Shown in pieces: positions 56,425 through 64,000 of a DNA stretch of 64,000 nt (its first letter is position 1; every line of letters begins with the position of its first letter). Under the pieces are notes generated by a model. It had not been told where the DNA came from. It searched no databases and saw nothing but the letters and a program-made list of their open reading frames with translations. A program made the translations under genes and the position numbers. This DNA comes from Clostridium weizhouense (GTDB lineage Bacteria > Bacillota > Clostridia > Clostridiales > Clostridiaceae), in assembly GCF_019431045.1 (NCBI RefSeq), contig NZ_JAHXPT010000007.1:62001-126000 (forward strand), read 5' to 3'.

Positions 56425-58251
56425 ATGTGCGGAATAGTTGGATATTTAGGAAGTGGAAAAGCTACTTCATTTTTAATTAATGGGTTATCAAAATTAGAAT
56501 ATAGAGGTTATGACTCAGCTGGAGTTGCTGTTGTTAATAATGGAGATATAGAAGTAAGAAAGTTTAAAGGAAGATTAGCTAATTTAGCGGATAATATAAA
56601 GGAAAATCCTGTTGAAGGTAATATGGGAATAGGACATACAAGATGGGCAACTCATGGAGCACCATCAGATGTTAATTCACATCCACATTTAAATAGTAAG
56701 GAAACAATTGCTGTAGTTCAAAATGGAATAATTGAGAATTATTTAACATTAAGAACATGGCTTAAAGGAGAAGGTTATACTTTTAAATCAGAAACAGATA
56801 CAGAAGTAATTCCTAATTTAATTGATTACTATTATAAAGGGGATTTATTTGAAGCTGTTGTAAAAACACTTAAAAGACTTGAAGGAAGTTATGCTTTAGG
56901 TGTTGTTTGTAAAGATGAACCAGATAAATTAATAGCAGTAAGAAAAGAATGTCCTTTAATTGTAGGCTTAGGAAAAGATGAGTCATTTATCGCATCAGAC
57001 ATTCCGGCAGTATTAAGTTATACAAGGGATGTATATCTTCTAGAAGATCATGAAATAGCTATTCTTTCAAAAGATGGAGTTAAACTTTATTCTGAAGACG
57101 GAAAAGAAATAAAGAAAGATGTTTATCATGTTACATGGAGTGAAGATGCAGCTGAAAAAGGTGGATTTGAAGACTTCATGCTAAAAGAAATCCATGAACA
57201 ACCAAGAGCTATAAGAGATACTATGGCTGGTAGAATTTCAATGGAAAAGAGTATGCTTTTAGATGATTTAAAAATAACTAAAGAAGATTTAGAAAATACA
57301 GATAGAGTATTTATAGTAGCTTGTGGTACTGCATATCATGCAGGTCTTGTAGGTAAAAATTTAATTGAGTCATTTGCAAAAATACCAGTAGAAGTGGATA
57401 TAGCATCTGAATTTAGATATAGAAATCCATTAGTTACAGATAAATCTTTAGTTATTGTAATAAGCCAATCAGGTGAAACAGCAGATACATTAGCAGCTTT
57501 AAGAAACTGTAAGAATATTGGAGCTACTATAATAGCATTAACTAATGTAGTTGGAAGTTCAGTATCAAGAGAAGCTGACCATGTATTATATACATTAGCA
57601 GGTCCTGAAATTTCAGTTGCATCTACTAAGGCTTATACAACTCAAATTATTGGAATGTATATGATGGCTATGACATTTGCTAAAATATTAGGAAGATTAA
57701 AGAGTGATAGATTAGAAAAATTAAAAGAAGAATTACTAGATTTACCAGAAAAGGTAGAGTTAGTTTTAGAAGATAGAGATAAGATAAAAGCAATAGCTGA
57801 AAAAATGTATGAAGAAAAAGATGTATTTTATTTAGGTAGAGGTCTTGATTATGCAGTGGCATTAGAAGGATCACTTAAACTTAAAGAAATATCATATATT
57901 CATGCTGAAGCATATGCAGGTGGAGAGTTAAAACATGGTCCTATAGCATTAATTGAAGATGGAACAAATGTAATTGCTTTATTAACTCAAGAAGCTTTAA
58001 AAGAAAAAATGGTAAGTAATATTGTTGAAATTAAAGCAAGAGGAGCAAAAGTTATAGGAATATGTTATCAAGGGACTAAGGGATTAGAAGAAGTTTTGGA
58101 TGAAGTTATCTATATTCCAAGAACTATGGATATGTTTGCACCGGTATTAAGTGTTGCTGCCCTTCAATTATTATCATATTATGTAGCTAAAGCTAAGGGA
58201 TGCGATATAGATAAACCAAGGAATTTAGCTAAATCAGTTACAGTAGAATAA
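56425..58251 (+). CDS. glmS: Glutamine-fructose-6-phosphate transaminase (isomerizing)
   Basis: Makes glucosamine 6-phosphate from fructose 6-phosphate and glutamine, the entry to amino-sugar and wall synthesis. 608 residues. Catalytic Cys2 (MCGIVGYLG) of the glutaminase domain, GHTRWATHG and NGIIEN; two SIS domains from about 285 (VACGTAYHAGL, SQSGETADTLAAL) and the C-terminal KPRNLAKSVTVE. AAGGAAGG ribosome site. Controlled by the ribozyme upstream; GlmM at 31.3 kb takes the next step. Confidence 0.97.
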   Translation: MCGIVGYLGSGKATSFLINGLSKLEYRGYDSAGVAVVNNGDIEVRKFKGRLANLADNIKENPVEGNMGIGHTRWATHGAPSDVNSHPHLNSKETIAVVQNGIIENYLTLRTWLKGEGYTFKSETDTEVIPNLIDYYYKGDLFEAVVKTLKRLEGSYALGVVCKDEPDKLIAVRKECPLIVGLGKDESFIASDIPAVLSYTRDVYLLEDHEIAILSKDGVKLYSEDGKEIKKDVYHVTWSEDAAEKGGFEDFMLKEIHEQPRAIRDTMAGRISMEKSMLLDDLKITKEDLENTDRVFIVACGTAYHAGLVGKNLIESFAKIPVEVDIASEFRYRNPLVTDKSLVIVISQSGETADTLAALRNCKNIGATIIALTNVVGSSVSREADHVLYTLAGPEISVASTKAYTTQIIGMYMMAMTFAKILGRLKSDRLEKLKEELLDLPEKVELVLEDRDKIKAIAEKMYEEKDVFYLGRGLDYAVALEGSLKLKEISYIHAEAYAGGELKHGPIALIEDGTNVIALLTQEALKEKMVSNIVEIKARGAKVIGICYQGTKGLEEVLDEVIYIPRTMDMFAPVLSVAALQLLSYYVAKAKGCDIDKPRNLAKSVTVE

Positions 58252-58296
58252 CAAAAAATATATATTAATCTAAAAGATATATCTAAGAGAGTTTAG

Positions 58297-58340
58297 AGAG
58301 CTAGATATTTTAATTAATTAAAATATCTAGCTCTTTTTTT
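58297..58340 (+). terminator. Terminator of glmS, 38-bp palindrome
   Basis: AGAGCTAGATATTTTAATT (58297-58315) and its exact complement up to 58334, then six or more T. Confidence 0.93.
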
Positions 58341-58460
58341 ATAATTATAAAAATTAAAATTTTTGGATAAACTATATCAGAATGTACTTTAAAAAAATAT
58401 TAAAGAATAAAATTTTTATAAAATATTATTTTAATGATATAAAAATAAATAATTTTATAG

Positions 58461-58507
58461 TATAATATCATTACTATTTAAAATGTAAAATATTACTAAA
58501 TAGTAAT
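58461..58507 (+). promoter_or_regulatory. Possible promoter and operator before the phosphohexomutase gene
   Basis: TATAAT (58461-58466) without a good -35 box, followed by the inverted repeat ATTACTATTTA (58470-58480) / TAAATAGTAAT (58497-58507) near the expected transcription start. Confidence 0.4.
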
Positions 58508-58572
58508 ATTGAAGAAAAATATGATAATCTATTAATATAATATTAAAGGTTAATAAATAGGGGGAGGAAGAC

Positions 58573-60096
58573 ATGGACAATAACTGTTTATATAACTTAC
58601 AAAATGGAACTGACATTAGAGGGATTGCATTAAAAAATGATTCTCAAGAAATAAATTTAACCGATAAAGAAGTAAAAGCTATAACTAAAGGTTTTTATAA
58701 ATGGCTTTTAAACAGAAAAAAAATAAACAATTTAAAAATTTCAGTAGGTATAGATTCTAGATTAACAGGAAGTGGTTTTAAACATTCAATTATAAAAACT
58801 TTAGTTGGATATAATGTTTGTGTATACGATTGTAATATTAGTACTACACCAGCTATGTTTATGACAACTGTTATGGATGGATATCAATGTGATGGAGCTA
58901 TAATGATTACAGCAAGTCATCTTCCATATTATTATAATGGAATTAAGTTTTTTACTAAAGAAGGTGGTCTTGAAAAAAGTGATATAAAGGAAGTTTTAGA
59001 CCTAGCATGTGAGGAAATAGATAAGGAAGATAATACTATTATAAGGGATACTGAAGTGAGAAGAATGACTACAATAAAACCTTTAATTGATGATTATTCT
59101 AAAATATTAGTACAAAAAATAAGAGAATGCGTTAATTCAAAAGAGGACTTTAATAAACCATTAAAGGGATTAAAAATTATTGTTGATGCAGGAAATGGAG
59201 CAGGTGGTTTCTTTAAAGAAAAAGTTTTAGATGTATTAGGAGCAGATACAAACGGAAGTCAATTTATAGATCCAGATGGAATGTTCCCAAATCATATTCC
59301 AAATCCAGAGAATAAAGAAGCTATGGAGTCCATAAAGAATGCTGTACTTAAAAATAATTGTGATTTAGGTATTATATTTGATACTGATGTTGATAGAGCA
59401 GGCTTAGTAGATAAAAGTGGTGATGCTATCAATAGAAATTCTCTTATAGCAGTAATTTCAGCTATTATATTAGAGGAGCATGAAAAAACAACTATAGTAA
59501 CAGATTCAGTAGCATCAGATCATTTAGGAGATTTTATAAAAAGCTTAGGTGGAAAATATCATAGATTTAAAAAAGGGTATAAGAATGTTATAAATGAGGC
59601 AGTAAGATTAAATAATGAAGGTGAAGAATGCTATATAGCAATTGAAACCTCTGGACATGCGGCAATGAAAGAAAATTATTTTTTAGATGATGGAGCTTAT
59701 TTAATATCTAAAATATTAATAAAAGTAGCAAAATTAAAAATAGAGGGTAAAAGTATAGAAGATTTAATATCAAACTTAAAACATCCAGTTGAAGAAAAAG
59801 AAATAAGAATAAAGCTATCAGAACAAAATTATAAAGAAATTTCAAATAATATATTAAATGAAGTTACTAATGCAGTTGACAGTAATGAAAATATGCAATT
59901 AGATAAAAATAATAAAGAAGGTATAAGAGTAGTATGTAACAAAAATTTAGGTGATGGATGGTTTATTTTAAGATGTTCATTACATGAACCTAAAATGGTT
60001 ATTAATATAGAATCTAATAAAAATGGTGGAATTCAAGAGATTTCATCTTTTATAAAAGAGACTTTAAGTAAATATAAGGCACATGAAATAAAATAA
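58573..60096 (+). CDS. Phosphohexomutase (phosphomannomutase/phosphoglucomutase family)
   Basis: 507 residues, longer than GlmM and without its N-terminal signature. Active serine Ser115 in MITASHLPYYYNG (canonical TASHNP is changed to TASHLP); metal loop IFDTDVDRAG with Asp270, Asp272 and Asp274 (canonical DGDxDR has Gly at the second position, here Thr); sugar loop AIETSGHAAMKEN in place of GGExSGH. All key charged residues are kept, so it is likely active, but substrate specificity is open. GGGGGAGGAAG ribosome site. Preceded by a strong terminator, so separately transcribed. Confidence 0.85.
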   Translation: MDNNCLYNLQNGTDIRGIALKNDSQEINLTDKEVKAITKGFYKWLLNRKKINNLKISVGIDSRLTGSGFKHSIIKTLVGYNVCVYDCNISTTPAMFMTTVMDGYQCDGAIMITASHLPYYYNGIKFFTKEGGLEKSDIKEVLDLACEEIDKEDNTIIRDTEVRRMTTIKPLIDDYSKILVQKIRECVNSKEDFNKPLKGLKIIVDAGNGAGGFFKEKVLDVLGADTNGSQFIDPDGMFPNHIPNPENKEAMESIKNAVLKNNCDLGIIFDTDVDRAGLVDKSGDAINRNSLIAVISAIILEEHEKTTIVTDSVASDHLGDFIKSLGGKYHRFKKGYKNVINEAVRLNNEGEECYIAIETSGHAAMKENYFLDDGAYLISKILIKVAKLKIEGKSIEDLISNLKHPVEEKEIRIKLSEQNYKEISNNILNEVTNAVDSNENMQLDKNNKEGIRVVCNKNLGDGWFILRCSLHEPKMVINIESNKNGGIQEISSFIKETLSKYKAHEIK

Positions 60097-60111
60097 TAGA
60101 TCAAAGAGGCA

Positions 60112-60193
60112 TTGTACATTTTGCGTCAGACAAGGAAGTAAATTTAGTTAATAGCGAGCTATTAGCTAAATTTGCTGACGCAGTATCATACAA
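60112..60193 (+). ncRNA. Candidate structured RNA element after the phosphohexomutase gene
   Basis: Nested helices: TTGTA/TACAA (60112-60116, 60189-60193), TGCGTCAG/CTGACGCA (60122-60129, 60175-60182), AAATTTAG/CTAAATTT (60040s arm at 60140-60147, 60166-60173) and TAATAGC/GCTATTA (60149-60155, 60158-60164), with a 10-base one-sided internal loop ACAAGGAAGT. A separate terminator follows at once. No known riboswitch class recognised. Confidence 0.5.
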
Positions 60194-60225
60194 AATAGAC
60201 TAGCATACTTGTCTATTATTTTTTT
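60194..60225 (+). terminator. Terminator behind the structured element
   Basis: AATAGAC (60194-60200) pairs with GTCTATT (60211-60217), then A and seven T. Confidence 0.85.
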
Positions 60226-60270
60226 GAATGCACCTAATATAGATTAATTTAAAATATAGTATATTCAACG

Positions 60271-60309
60271 AATCACCATATTAAATAAAATTTATTTAAT
60301 ATGGTGATT
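60271..60309. repeat. Perfect 39-bp palindrome
   Basis: AATCACCATATTAAATAAA (60271-60289), one central base, and its exact complement (60291-60309). ATTTTAT follows, so it may stop transcription, but a good terminator already lies 50 bases upstream. Confidence 0.85.
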
Positions 60310-60443
60310 ATTTTATATATAATATAGGGCAAAATATAGTTAATAGTTTTTCATTGTCTTATAATAATAAGTGTTAATTATAGATATGTTATAATTAATG
60401 TTGTAAAATCCAGAGTATACTAGAGATTAATTAGGAGAGAGAA

Positions 60444-61382
60444 ATGCAAAATATTATTTTAGCACTTAATGTAGTGTTACCATTATTTATTACTATTACG
60501 TTGGGATATTTTATTAGAAAAATAAATTTATTTGATGATCATACATTGAAGATTATGAATAAAGTTACATTTAAAGTATTTTTACCTTTATTATTATTTT
60601 TTAATGTATATAAAACTAATTTAAAAGGGGTATTTAATCTTAAATTAGTAATTTTTGCACCAAGTATTATATTGGTAAGTTGCATAAGTATGTGTTTTAT
60701 TATACCAATAATAGAAAAAGAAAATAGAAAACGCGGTGTATTAGTACAAGCTATTTTTCGTAGTAATTTTGTGCTTTTTGGATTACCAGTTACATTGTCT
60801 CTATTTGGAGATGAAAATGCAGGGGTTCCTTCATTACTTATTGCTATAATTGTACCAATGTTTAATTTTCTAGCAGTAATTGTTTTGGAAATTTTTAGGG
60901 GTGGAAAGATTAATTTAAAAGAAACTATAAAAGGTATAATAACTAACCCACTTATAGTTTCTTCATTGTTAGGTATAGTTTTTATGTTAAATGGAATAAG
61001 GTTACCTAATGTAATAGAAAAAACAATAAGTGATCTTTCGAAAGTAGCAACGCCATTAGCACTTGTTGTATTAGGAGGATCATTCAAGGTTAATAAAATA
61101 AAAGGATATACAAAACAGTTAATAATAGGTATTTTAGGTAGATTAGTAGTAATACCAAGTATATTTGTACCTATTGCTATAATTTTAGGATTTAGAAAAA
61201 TAGAGCTTGCAACTATAATGATAATGCTTGCAGCACCAACAGCAGTATCATCATTTACTATGGCAGAACAAATGGATGGTGATAGTGAATTAGCAGGACA
61301 ACTTGTTGTATTTACTTCTGCATTTGCAGTAATAAGTATATTCTTATGGGTGTTTTTTATAAAGAAATTAGGATATATTTAA
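60444..61382 (+). CDS. AEC-family transporter
   Basis: 312 residues, about ten membrane helices in two halves (auxin efflux carrier/malate permease family, BART superfamily). Start LALNVVLPLFITITLGYFIRKINLFDD and the second half with TPLALVVLGGSFKVNKIKGYTK are typical, as is LAAPTAVSSFTMAEQMDGD near the end. Substrates in bacteria are mostly small organic acids; not determinable here. AGGAGAGAG ribosome site directly before the ATG. Confidence 0.88.
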   Translation: MQNIILALNVVLPLFITITLGYFIRKINLFDDHTLKIMNKVTFKVFLPLLLFFNVYKTNLKGVFNLKLVIFAPSIILVSCISMCFIIPIIEKENRKRGVLVQAIFRSNFVLFGLPVTLSLFGDENAGVPSLLIAIIVPMFNFLAVIVLEIFRGGKINLKETIKGIITNPLIVSSLLGIVFMLNGIRLPNVIEKTISDLSKVATPLALVVLGGSFKVNKIKGYTKQLIIGILGRLVVIPSIFVPIAIILGFRKIELATIMIMLAAPTAVSSFTMAEQMDGDSELAGQLVVFTSAFAVISIFLWVFFIKKLGYI

Positions 61383-61598
61383 CAAGAAGAGTATTTATAT
61401 TTAATTAAAAAGTCTATTTGTAGATATATTAACAATAATAATTAAAATAAATACTTAATAGTATATTTAATATACTATATTTTTATTAAAAAGATTATTA
61501 TAAATGTTTAAAAAAGAAAATACATAAAAAATATACTTGAAAATAATTAAATTACAAAAAAATAATTTAATGGATTGAATAATTTAATAAATTATATT

Positions 61599-61634
61599 AA
61601 AATAATATTGTTAAAATGTTAACAATATTATTTT
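61599..61634. repeat. Perfect 16-bp inverted repeat
   Basis: AAAATAATATTGTTAA (61599-61614) and its exact complement (61619-61634) around a 4-base loop. It could end AEC transcription or read from either strand. Confidence 0.75.
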
Positions 61635-61710
61635 GAGAATTTAAGAAGGTATTATATAAATAGAGAGAATAGAGTTTGAAATAATTCCTAATTAAAGTGT
61701 TCTAAATATT

Positions 61711-61726
61711 TATTCTAATTAAGTTA
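61711..61726 (-). repeat. AT-rich intergenic repeat, module 2, reverse copy
   Basis: On the reverse strand TAACTTAATTAGAATA, identical to 2601-2616. Confidence 0.45.
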
Positions 61727-61937
61727 ATATACTTATTATAATTTTTTATTTGATTAATTATAAAAAATAAAAATTTATATTATGCAATTAGAATTATATA
61801 GAGTTTTAATCATCTAGTTAAAAGAGTATTAATTTAATAAGTTTAATTACTATAAATAGAGATATAATTTGCCCTTTTTACCCATGTTTTTAATAAAAAC
61901 TTAAGAGAGTACAATTTTATATATAATAAAAGGTTCC

Positions 61938-61961
61938 CAATAAAATTTATTATATTAATAT
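61938..61961 (+). repeat. AT-rich intergenic repeat, module 1 copy
   Basis: CAATAAAATTTATTATATTA and four more bases; aligns to 55607-55630 including the CC before it, with an imperfect inverted repeat to the left as in copy B. Confidence 0.4.
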
Positions 61962-62051
61962 AAATTTTAAAGTGGACAAACAATAACAATTTTATAATAT
62001 ATATAATTTAGTATATCTTAAAATATATTTAAATGAGTAAAGGAGAAAAGT

Positions 62052-62813
62052 ATGTACACTAGTGATATGGATATTATTTCGAATTCAGCAAAAAACAAAT
62101 ATAATTTATCAAAAGCTAATACAATTAAATATTTAATTAGAGCAGTTGTTGCGGGGTTTTATTTAGTAGTAGCAATAATACTTTCTTACACAACTGGAGC
62201 AGTATTAATTAATAATCATCCAGAAGTTTCAAAAATTATGGTTGCAGCTACATTTTCAATAGCATTAGCATTAATTGTATTTTTAGGAGGAGAACTTTTT
62301 ACTGGTAACAATTTAATTATGGGAATGGGTTTTTATACTCAAAAGTGTACTTTTAAAATGGTTCTAAGAGTTTGGGGGTTAAGCTATTTAGGAAATTTTA
62401 TAGGAGCAATAATTTTATCATTTATTTTTGTGAAAAGTGGTGCATCTATGAATTTGATTAAAGAGTATGTTGCCAATATAGTAGAAATAAAATTACATCT
62501 TCCAATAATGGATATGTTTTTAAGAGGAATACTATGTAATTTCATAGTATGCTTAGGTGTATTATCAACAATAAGGCTAAAATCAGAAAGTGGAAAACTT
62601 ATAATGATGTTTTGGTGTGTATTTGCTTTCGTTATTGCAGGATTTGAACACAGCATAGCTAATATGGGGATTTTTTCAGTAGGATATTTTTCATCAGGTG
62701 GTTTACCATTAACTTTAATAGCAAAAAATTTATTTTGGGTTACATTTGGAAATATTATAGGAGGAGCTGTATTATTAGCATTACCATTAAAAATTATGAG
62801 TGTAAAAGAATAA
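62052..62813 (+). CDS. Formate/nitrite transporter (FNT) family channel
   Basis: 253 residues, six membrane helices plus the two re-entrant loops. Constriction motifs: GGELFTGNNLIMGMGF (pore threonine) and AGFEHSIANMG (pore histidine). The family carries formate, nitrite or hydrosulfide; the sequence alone does not decide, and no pyruvate formate-lyase or nitrite gene is next to it. AAAGGAG ribosome site. The following gene is 115 bases away. Confidence 0.9.
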   Translation: MYTSDMDIISNSAKNKYNLSKANTIKYLIRAVVAGFYLVVAIILSYTTGAVLINNHPEVSKIMVAATFSIALALIVFLGGELFTGNNLIMGMGFYTQKCTFKMVLRVWGLSYLGNFIGAIILSFIFVKSGASMNLIKEYVANIVEIKLHLPIMDMFLRGILCNFIVCLGVLSTIRLKSESGKLIMMFWCVFAFVIAGFEHSIANMGIFSVGYFSSGGLPLTLIAKNLFWVTFGNIIGGAVLLALPLKIMSVKE

Positions 62814-62928
62814 AGTATTATATAATATTAAGGGGTCTATTTATGTATAATACTAAATTTAGACATAGACTATTTTGAATGATAAAATATATTTATAGAA
62901 TTTTATTGTTGTGATAGTTGGTGAATAG

Positions 62929-63345
62929 ATGATTAAAGTTAAATTAGAAAAAAATAAACAAAATAAAATAATTTTTAAATTAAAGATTAAAAGTATTGAC
63001 GAAAATAATTTATTATTTAAAAGGGCTATAATCGAAGGGAAAAAGATTAAAGGTAGATATAATTATGAAATACCATTAAGATTTTTTGTTCCAATATTTA
63101 GAAATATAAATAAAGAAGAATTAGTTTTAGATATAGATAGTATATTGTCATATTTAGAATTCTCAGATTTTTATGATGAAAAGTATTATAATGAGACAGA
63201 AGTTAATATAAATTATATGAAAAAGTGGAGAGAAGAAGACTGTCCTAATATTTATAGAGTTACTATAGATAAAGAAAATTATAGTATAAAAAAAGATGTG
63301 GTTTTTAAAAAACCAATAATTTCTTTTGACGACTATGAAGTTTAA
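62929..63345 (+). CDS. Hypothetical cytosolic protein
   Basis: 138 residues, not recognised. Rich in Lys, Glu, Ile, Asn and Tyr, with alternating hydrophobic pattern suggesting beta strands at the N-terminus (KIIFKLKIKSIDENNLLFKRAII) and no membrane helix or signal. Only a weak ribosome site (GGTGA, 7 bases upstream). The long frame and the terminator after it favour a real gene. Confidence 0.6.
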   Translation: MIKVKLEKNKQNKIIFKLKIKSIDENNLLFKRAIIEGKKIKGRYNYEIPLRFFVPIFRNINKEELVLDIDSILSYLEFSDFYDEKYYNETEVNINYMKKWREEDCPNIYRVTIDKENYSIKKDVVFKKPIISFDDYEV

Positions 63346-63397
63346 ACTATATGAAATAAAATTAAAAATATATTTAATGGGAAGTTACATAAATAAT

Positions 63398-63448
63398 AAA
63401 AGTTAGAATATCTTAATAAAACATATTATTTTAGATATTCTAACTTTT
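63398..63448. terminator. Bidirectional terminator
   Basis: AAAAGTTAGAATATCT (63398-63413) pairs perfectly with AGATATTCTAACTTTT (63433-63448), followed by TC and TTT; lies between convergent genes. Confidence 0.88.
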
Positions 63449-63572
63449 TCTTTAGAATTTTTAAAATGAACTATTATTAGTCATAAATTTTATATTATAG
63501 TATTAATATTATGTTAAAATATATTTTCATTATAAATAACTTTTATCTAGATAGAGTTATATTAAATATAAT

Positions 63573-64000
63573 TTAAAGATCACCATTTACAATTATGTCA
63601 ATTTTCCCAGTTTCAGGACTCATAATTAACCCATGTACTTTTATATCTTTAGGGACTAGAGGGTGATTTTTTATCATTTTTACACTTTCTTTTATAGAAT
63701 CTTCAACAGATTCAAATCCATGAAGCCACTTTTCAACATCTATTCCTGAGTTATTTAATATAGATAATGTTTCTTCTGGAATGCCTCTATCTATAATTTT
63801 TTTTACAAGACTTTTTGTATCTAAATTGCTCATACCACAGCAATGATGGCCTACAACGAAAATATCTTCTGCATTAAATTCATATATTGCGACTAGTATA
63901 CTTCTTGTAACACTTCCAAAAGGGTGTACTATTGTTGCACCAGCATTTTTTATTATTTTTGCATCTCCATTTTTGATATTCATAGCTTTTGGTAATAATT
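63573..64000 (-). CDS. Beta-class carbonic anhydrase (5' end cut off)
   Basis: Interconverts CO2 and bicarbonate. The frame stays open through the window edge: residues LLPKA precede the ATG at 63983, and the family's first zinc ligand and Asp-Arg pair (CxDxR) would lie further upstream, so that ATG is internal. Visible are GDAKIIKNAGATI, HPFGSVTRSILVAIYEFNAEDIFVVGHHCCGMS with the zinc-ligand His and Cys, and a C-terminal HGLIMSPETGKIDIIVNGDL. Similar to the small Cab-type (archaeal/clostridial) enzymes. About 30-40 N-terminal residues missing. Confidence 0.9.
   Translation of the reverse strand, partial: LLPKAMNIKNGDAKIIKNAGATIVHPFGSVTRSILVAIYEFNAEDIFVVGHHCCGMSNLDTKSLVKKIIDRGIPEETLSILNNSGIDVEKWLHGFESVEDSIKESVKMIKNHPLVPKDIKVHGLIMSPETGKIDIIVNGDL

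Larger units (their letters stand above)
61383..62051. other. Gene-free stretch of about 670 bases
   Basis: Around 85 percent AT. Contains a perfect 16-bp hairpin (61599-61634), an inverted copy of repeat module 2 (61711-61726), a copy of module 1 (61938-61961) and presumably the promoter of the FNT gene (a TATAAT at about 61863). No open frame with a ribosome site. Confidence 0.55.

Overview
The window looks like a chromosomal segment of a very AT-rich, spore-forming, butyrate-producing Clostridium (Clostridiaceae, probably cluster I). The evidence is the strong AT bias, Firmicute-type Shine-Dalgarno sites, the sporulation/germination-type cell wall enzymes (CwlD, a SleB-like hydrolase), the ptb-buk butyrate pair, a T-box leader and a glmS ribozyme. 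I saw no prophage, transposase, CRISPR array, tRNA or rRNA gene. Most of the window is core chromosome, almost all on the + strand.

Layout. 1-2.5 kb: end of an ecfT-truA-rplM-rpsI ribosomal cluster with a consensus promoter and a probable L13 autoregulatory leader. 2.7-7.2 kb: Na/phosphate symporter, cwlD, a tiny membrane protein and a two-subunit Fe-S fumarase. 7.3-12 kb: YitT protein, a membrane TPR protein and a two-component system. 12-15.6 kb: class I ribonucleotide reductase behind two NrdR-box-like sites. 15.8-25.4 kb: ptsI, two half-size ChrA proteins, a TPR protein, isoaspartyl dipeptidase, a reverse-strand pair (unknown anchored protein and SleB-like hydrolase), then cdaA-cdaR for c-di-AMP. 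25.4-32.7 kb: FAD protein, ptb-buk, AIM24 protein, TrpR-like regulator, glmM. 33-41.3 kb: T-box-controlled branched-chain amino acid operon ilvN-leuCDB-ilvDBC with no leuA. 41.6-47.5 kb: GIY-YIG protein and a maltose module (LacI-type regulator, alpha-glucosidase, PTS EIICB, probable maltose-6'-phosphate phosphatase). 47.5-53.9 kb: MarR regulator divergent from a membrane fusion lipoprotein, RND pump and TolC-like protein, which is odd for a Gram-positive. 54-55.5 kb: secreted transglutaminase-like protein with cell-wall-binding repeats. 55.9-58.3 kb: glmS behind a glmS ribozyme with a very long P1 insertion. 58.5-64 kb: second phosphohexomutase, AEC transporter, FNT channel, unknown protein and the end of a beta carbonic anhydrase.

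How parts fit. GlmS and GlmM supply amino-sugar precursors for the wall that CwlD and the SleB-like enzyme remodel; CdaA and CdaR, usually encoded with GlmM, are present but about 6 kb away from it. The maltose genes suggest PTS import as maltose 6'-phosphate, dephosphorylation, then hydrolysis by an ordinary alpha-glucosidase; PtsI in the same window is the general phosphate donor.

The most notable items are the glmS ribozyme insertion (55938-56285), the MarR/RND/TolC-like set, the MapP-type maltose route, the Ile T-box with a degenerate T-box bulge, a structured RNA candidate after the phosphohexomutase gene (60112-60225), duplicated alternative hairpins inside the ribonucleotide reductase operon (14384-14552) and a dispersed family of AT-rich intergenic repeats. 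All calls come from reading the sequence; no database search was run.
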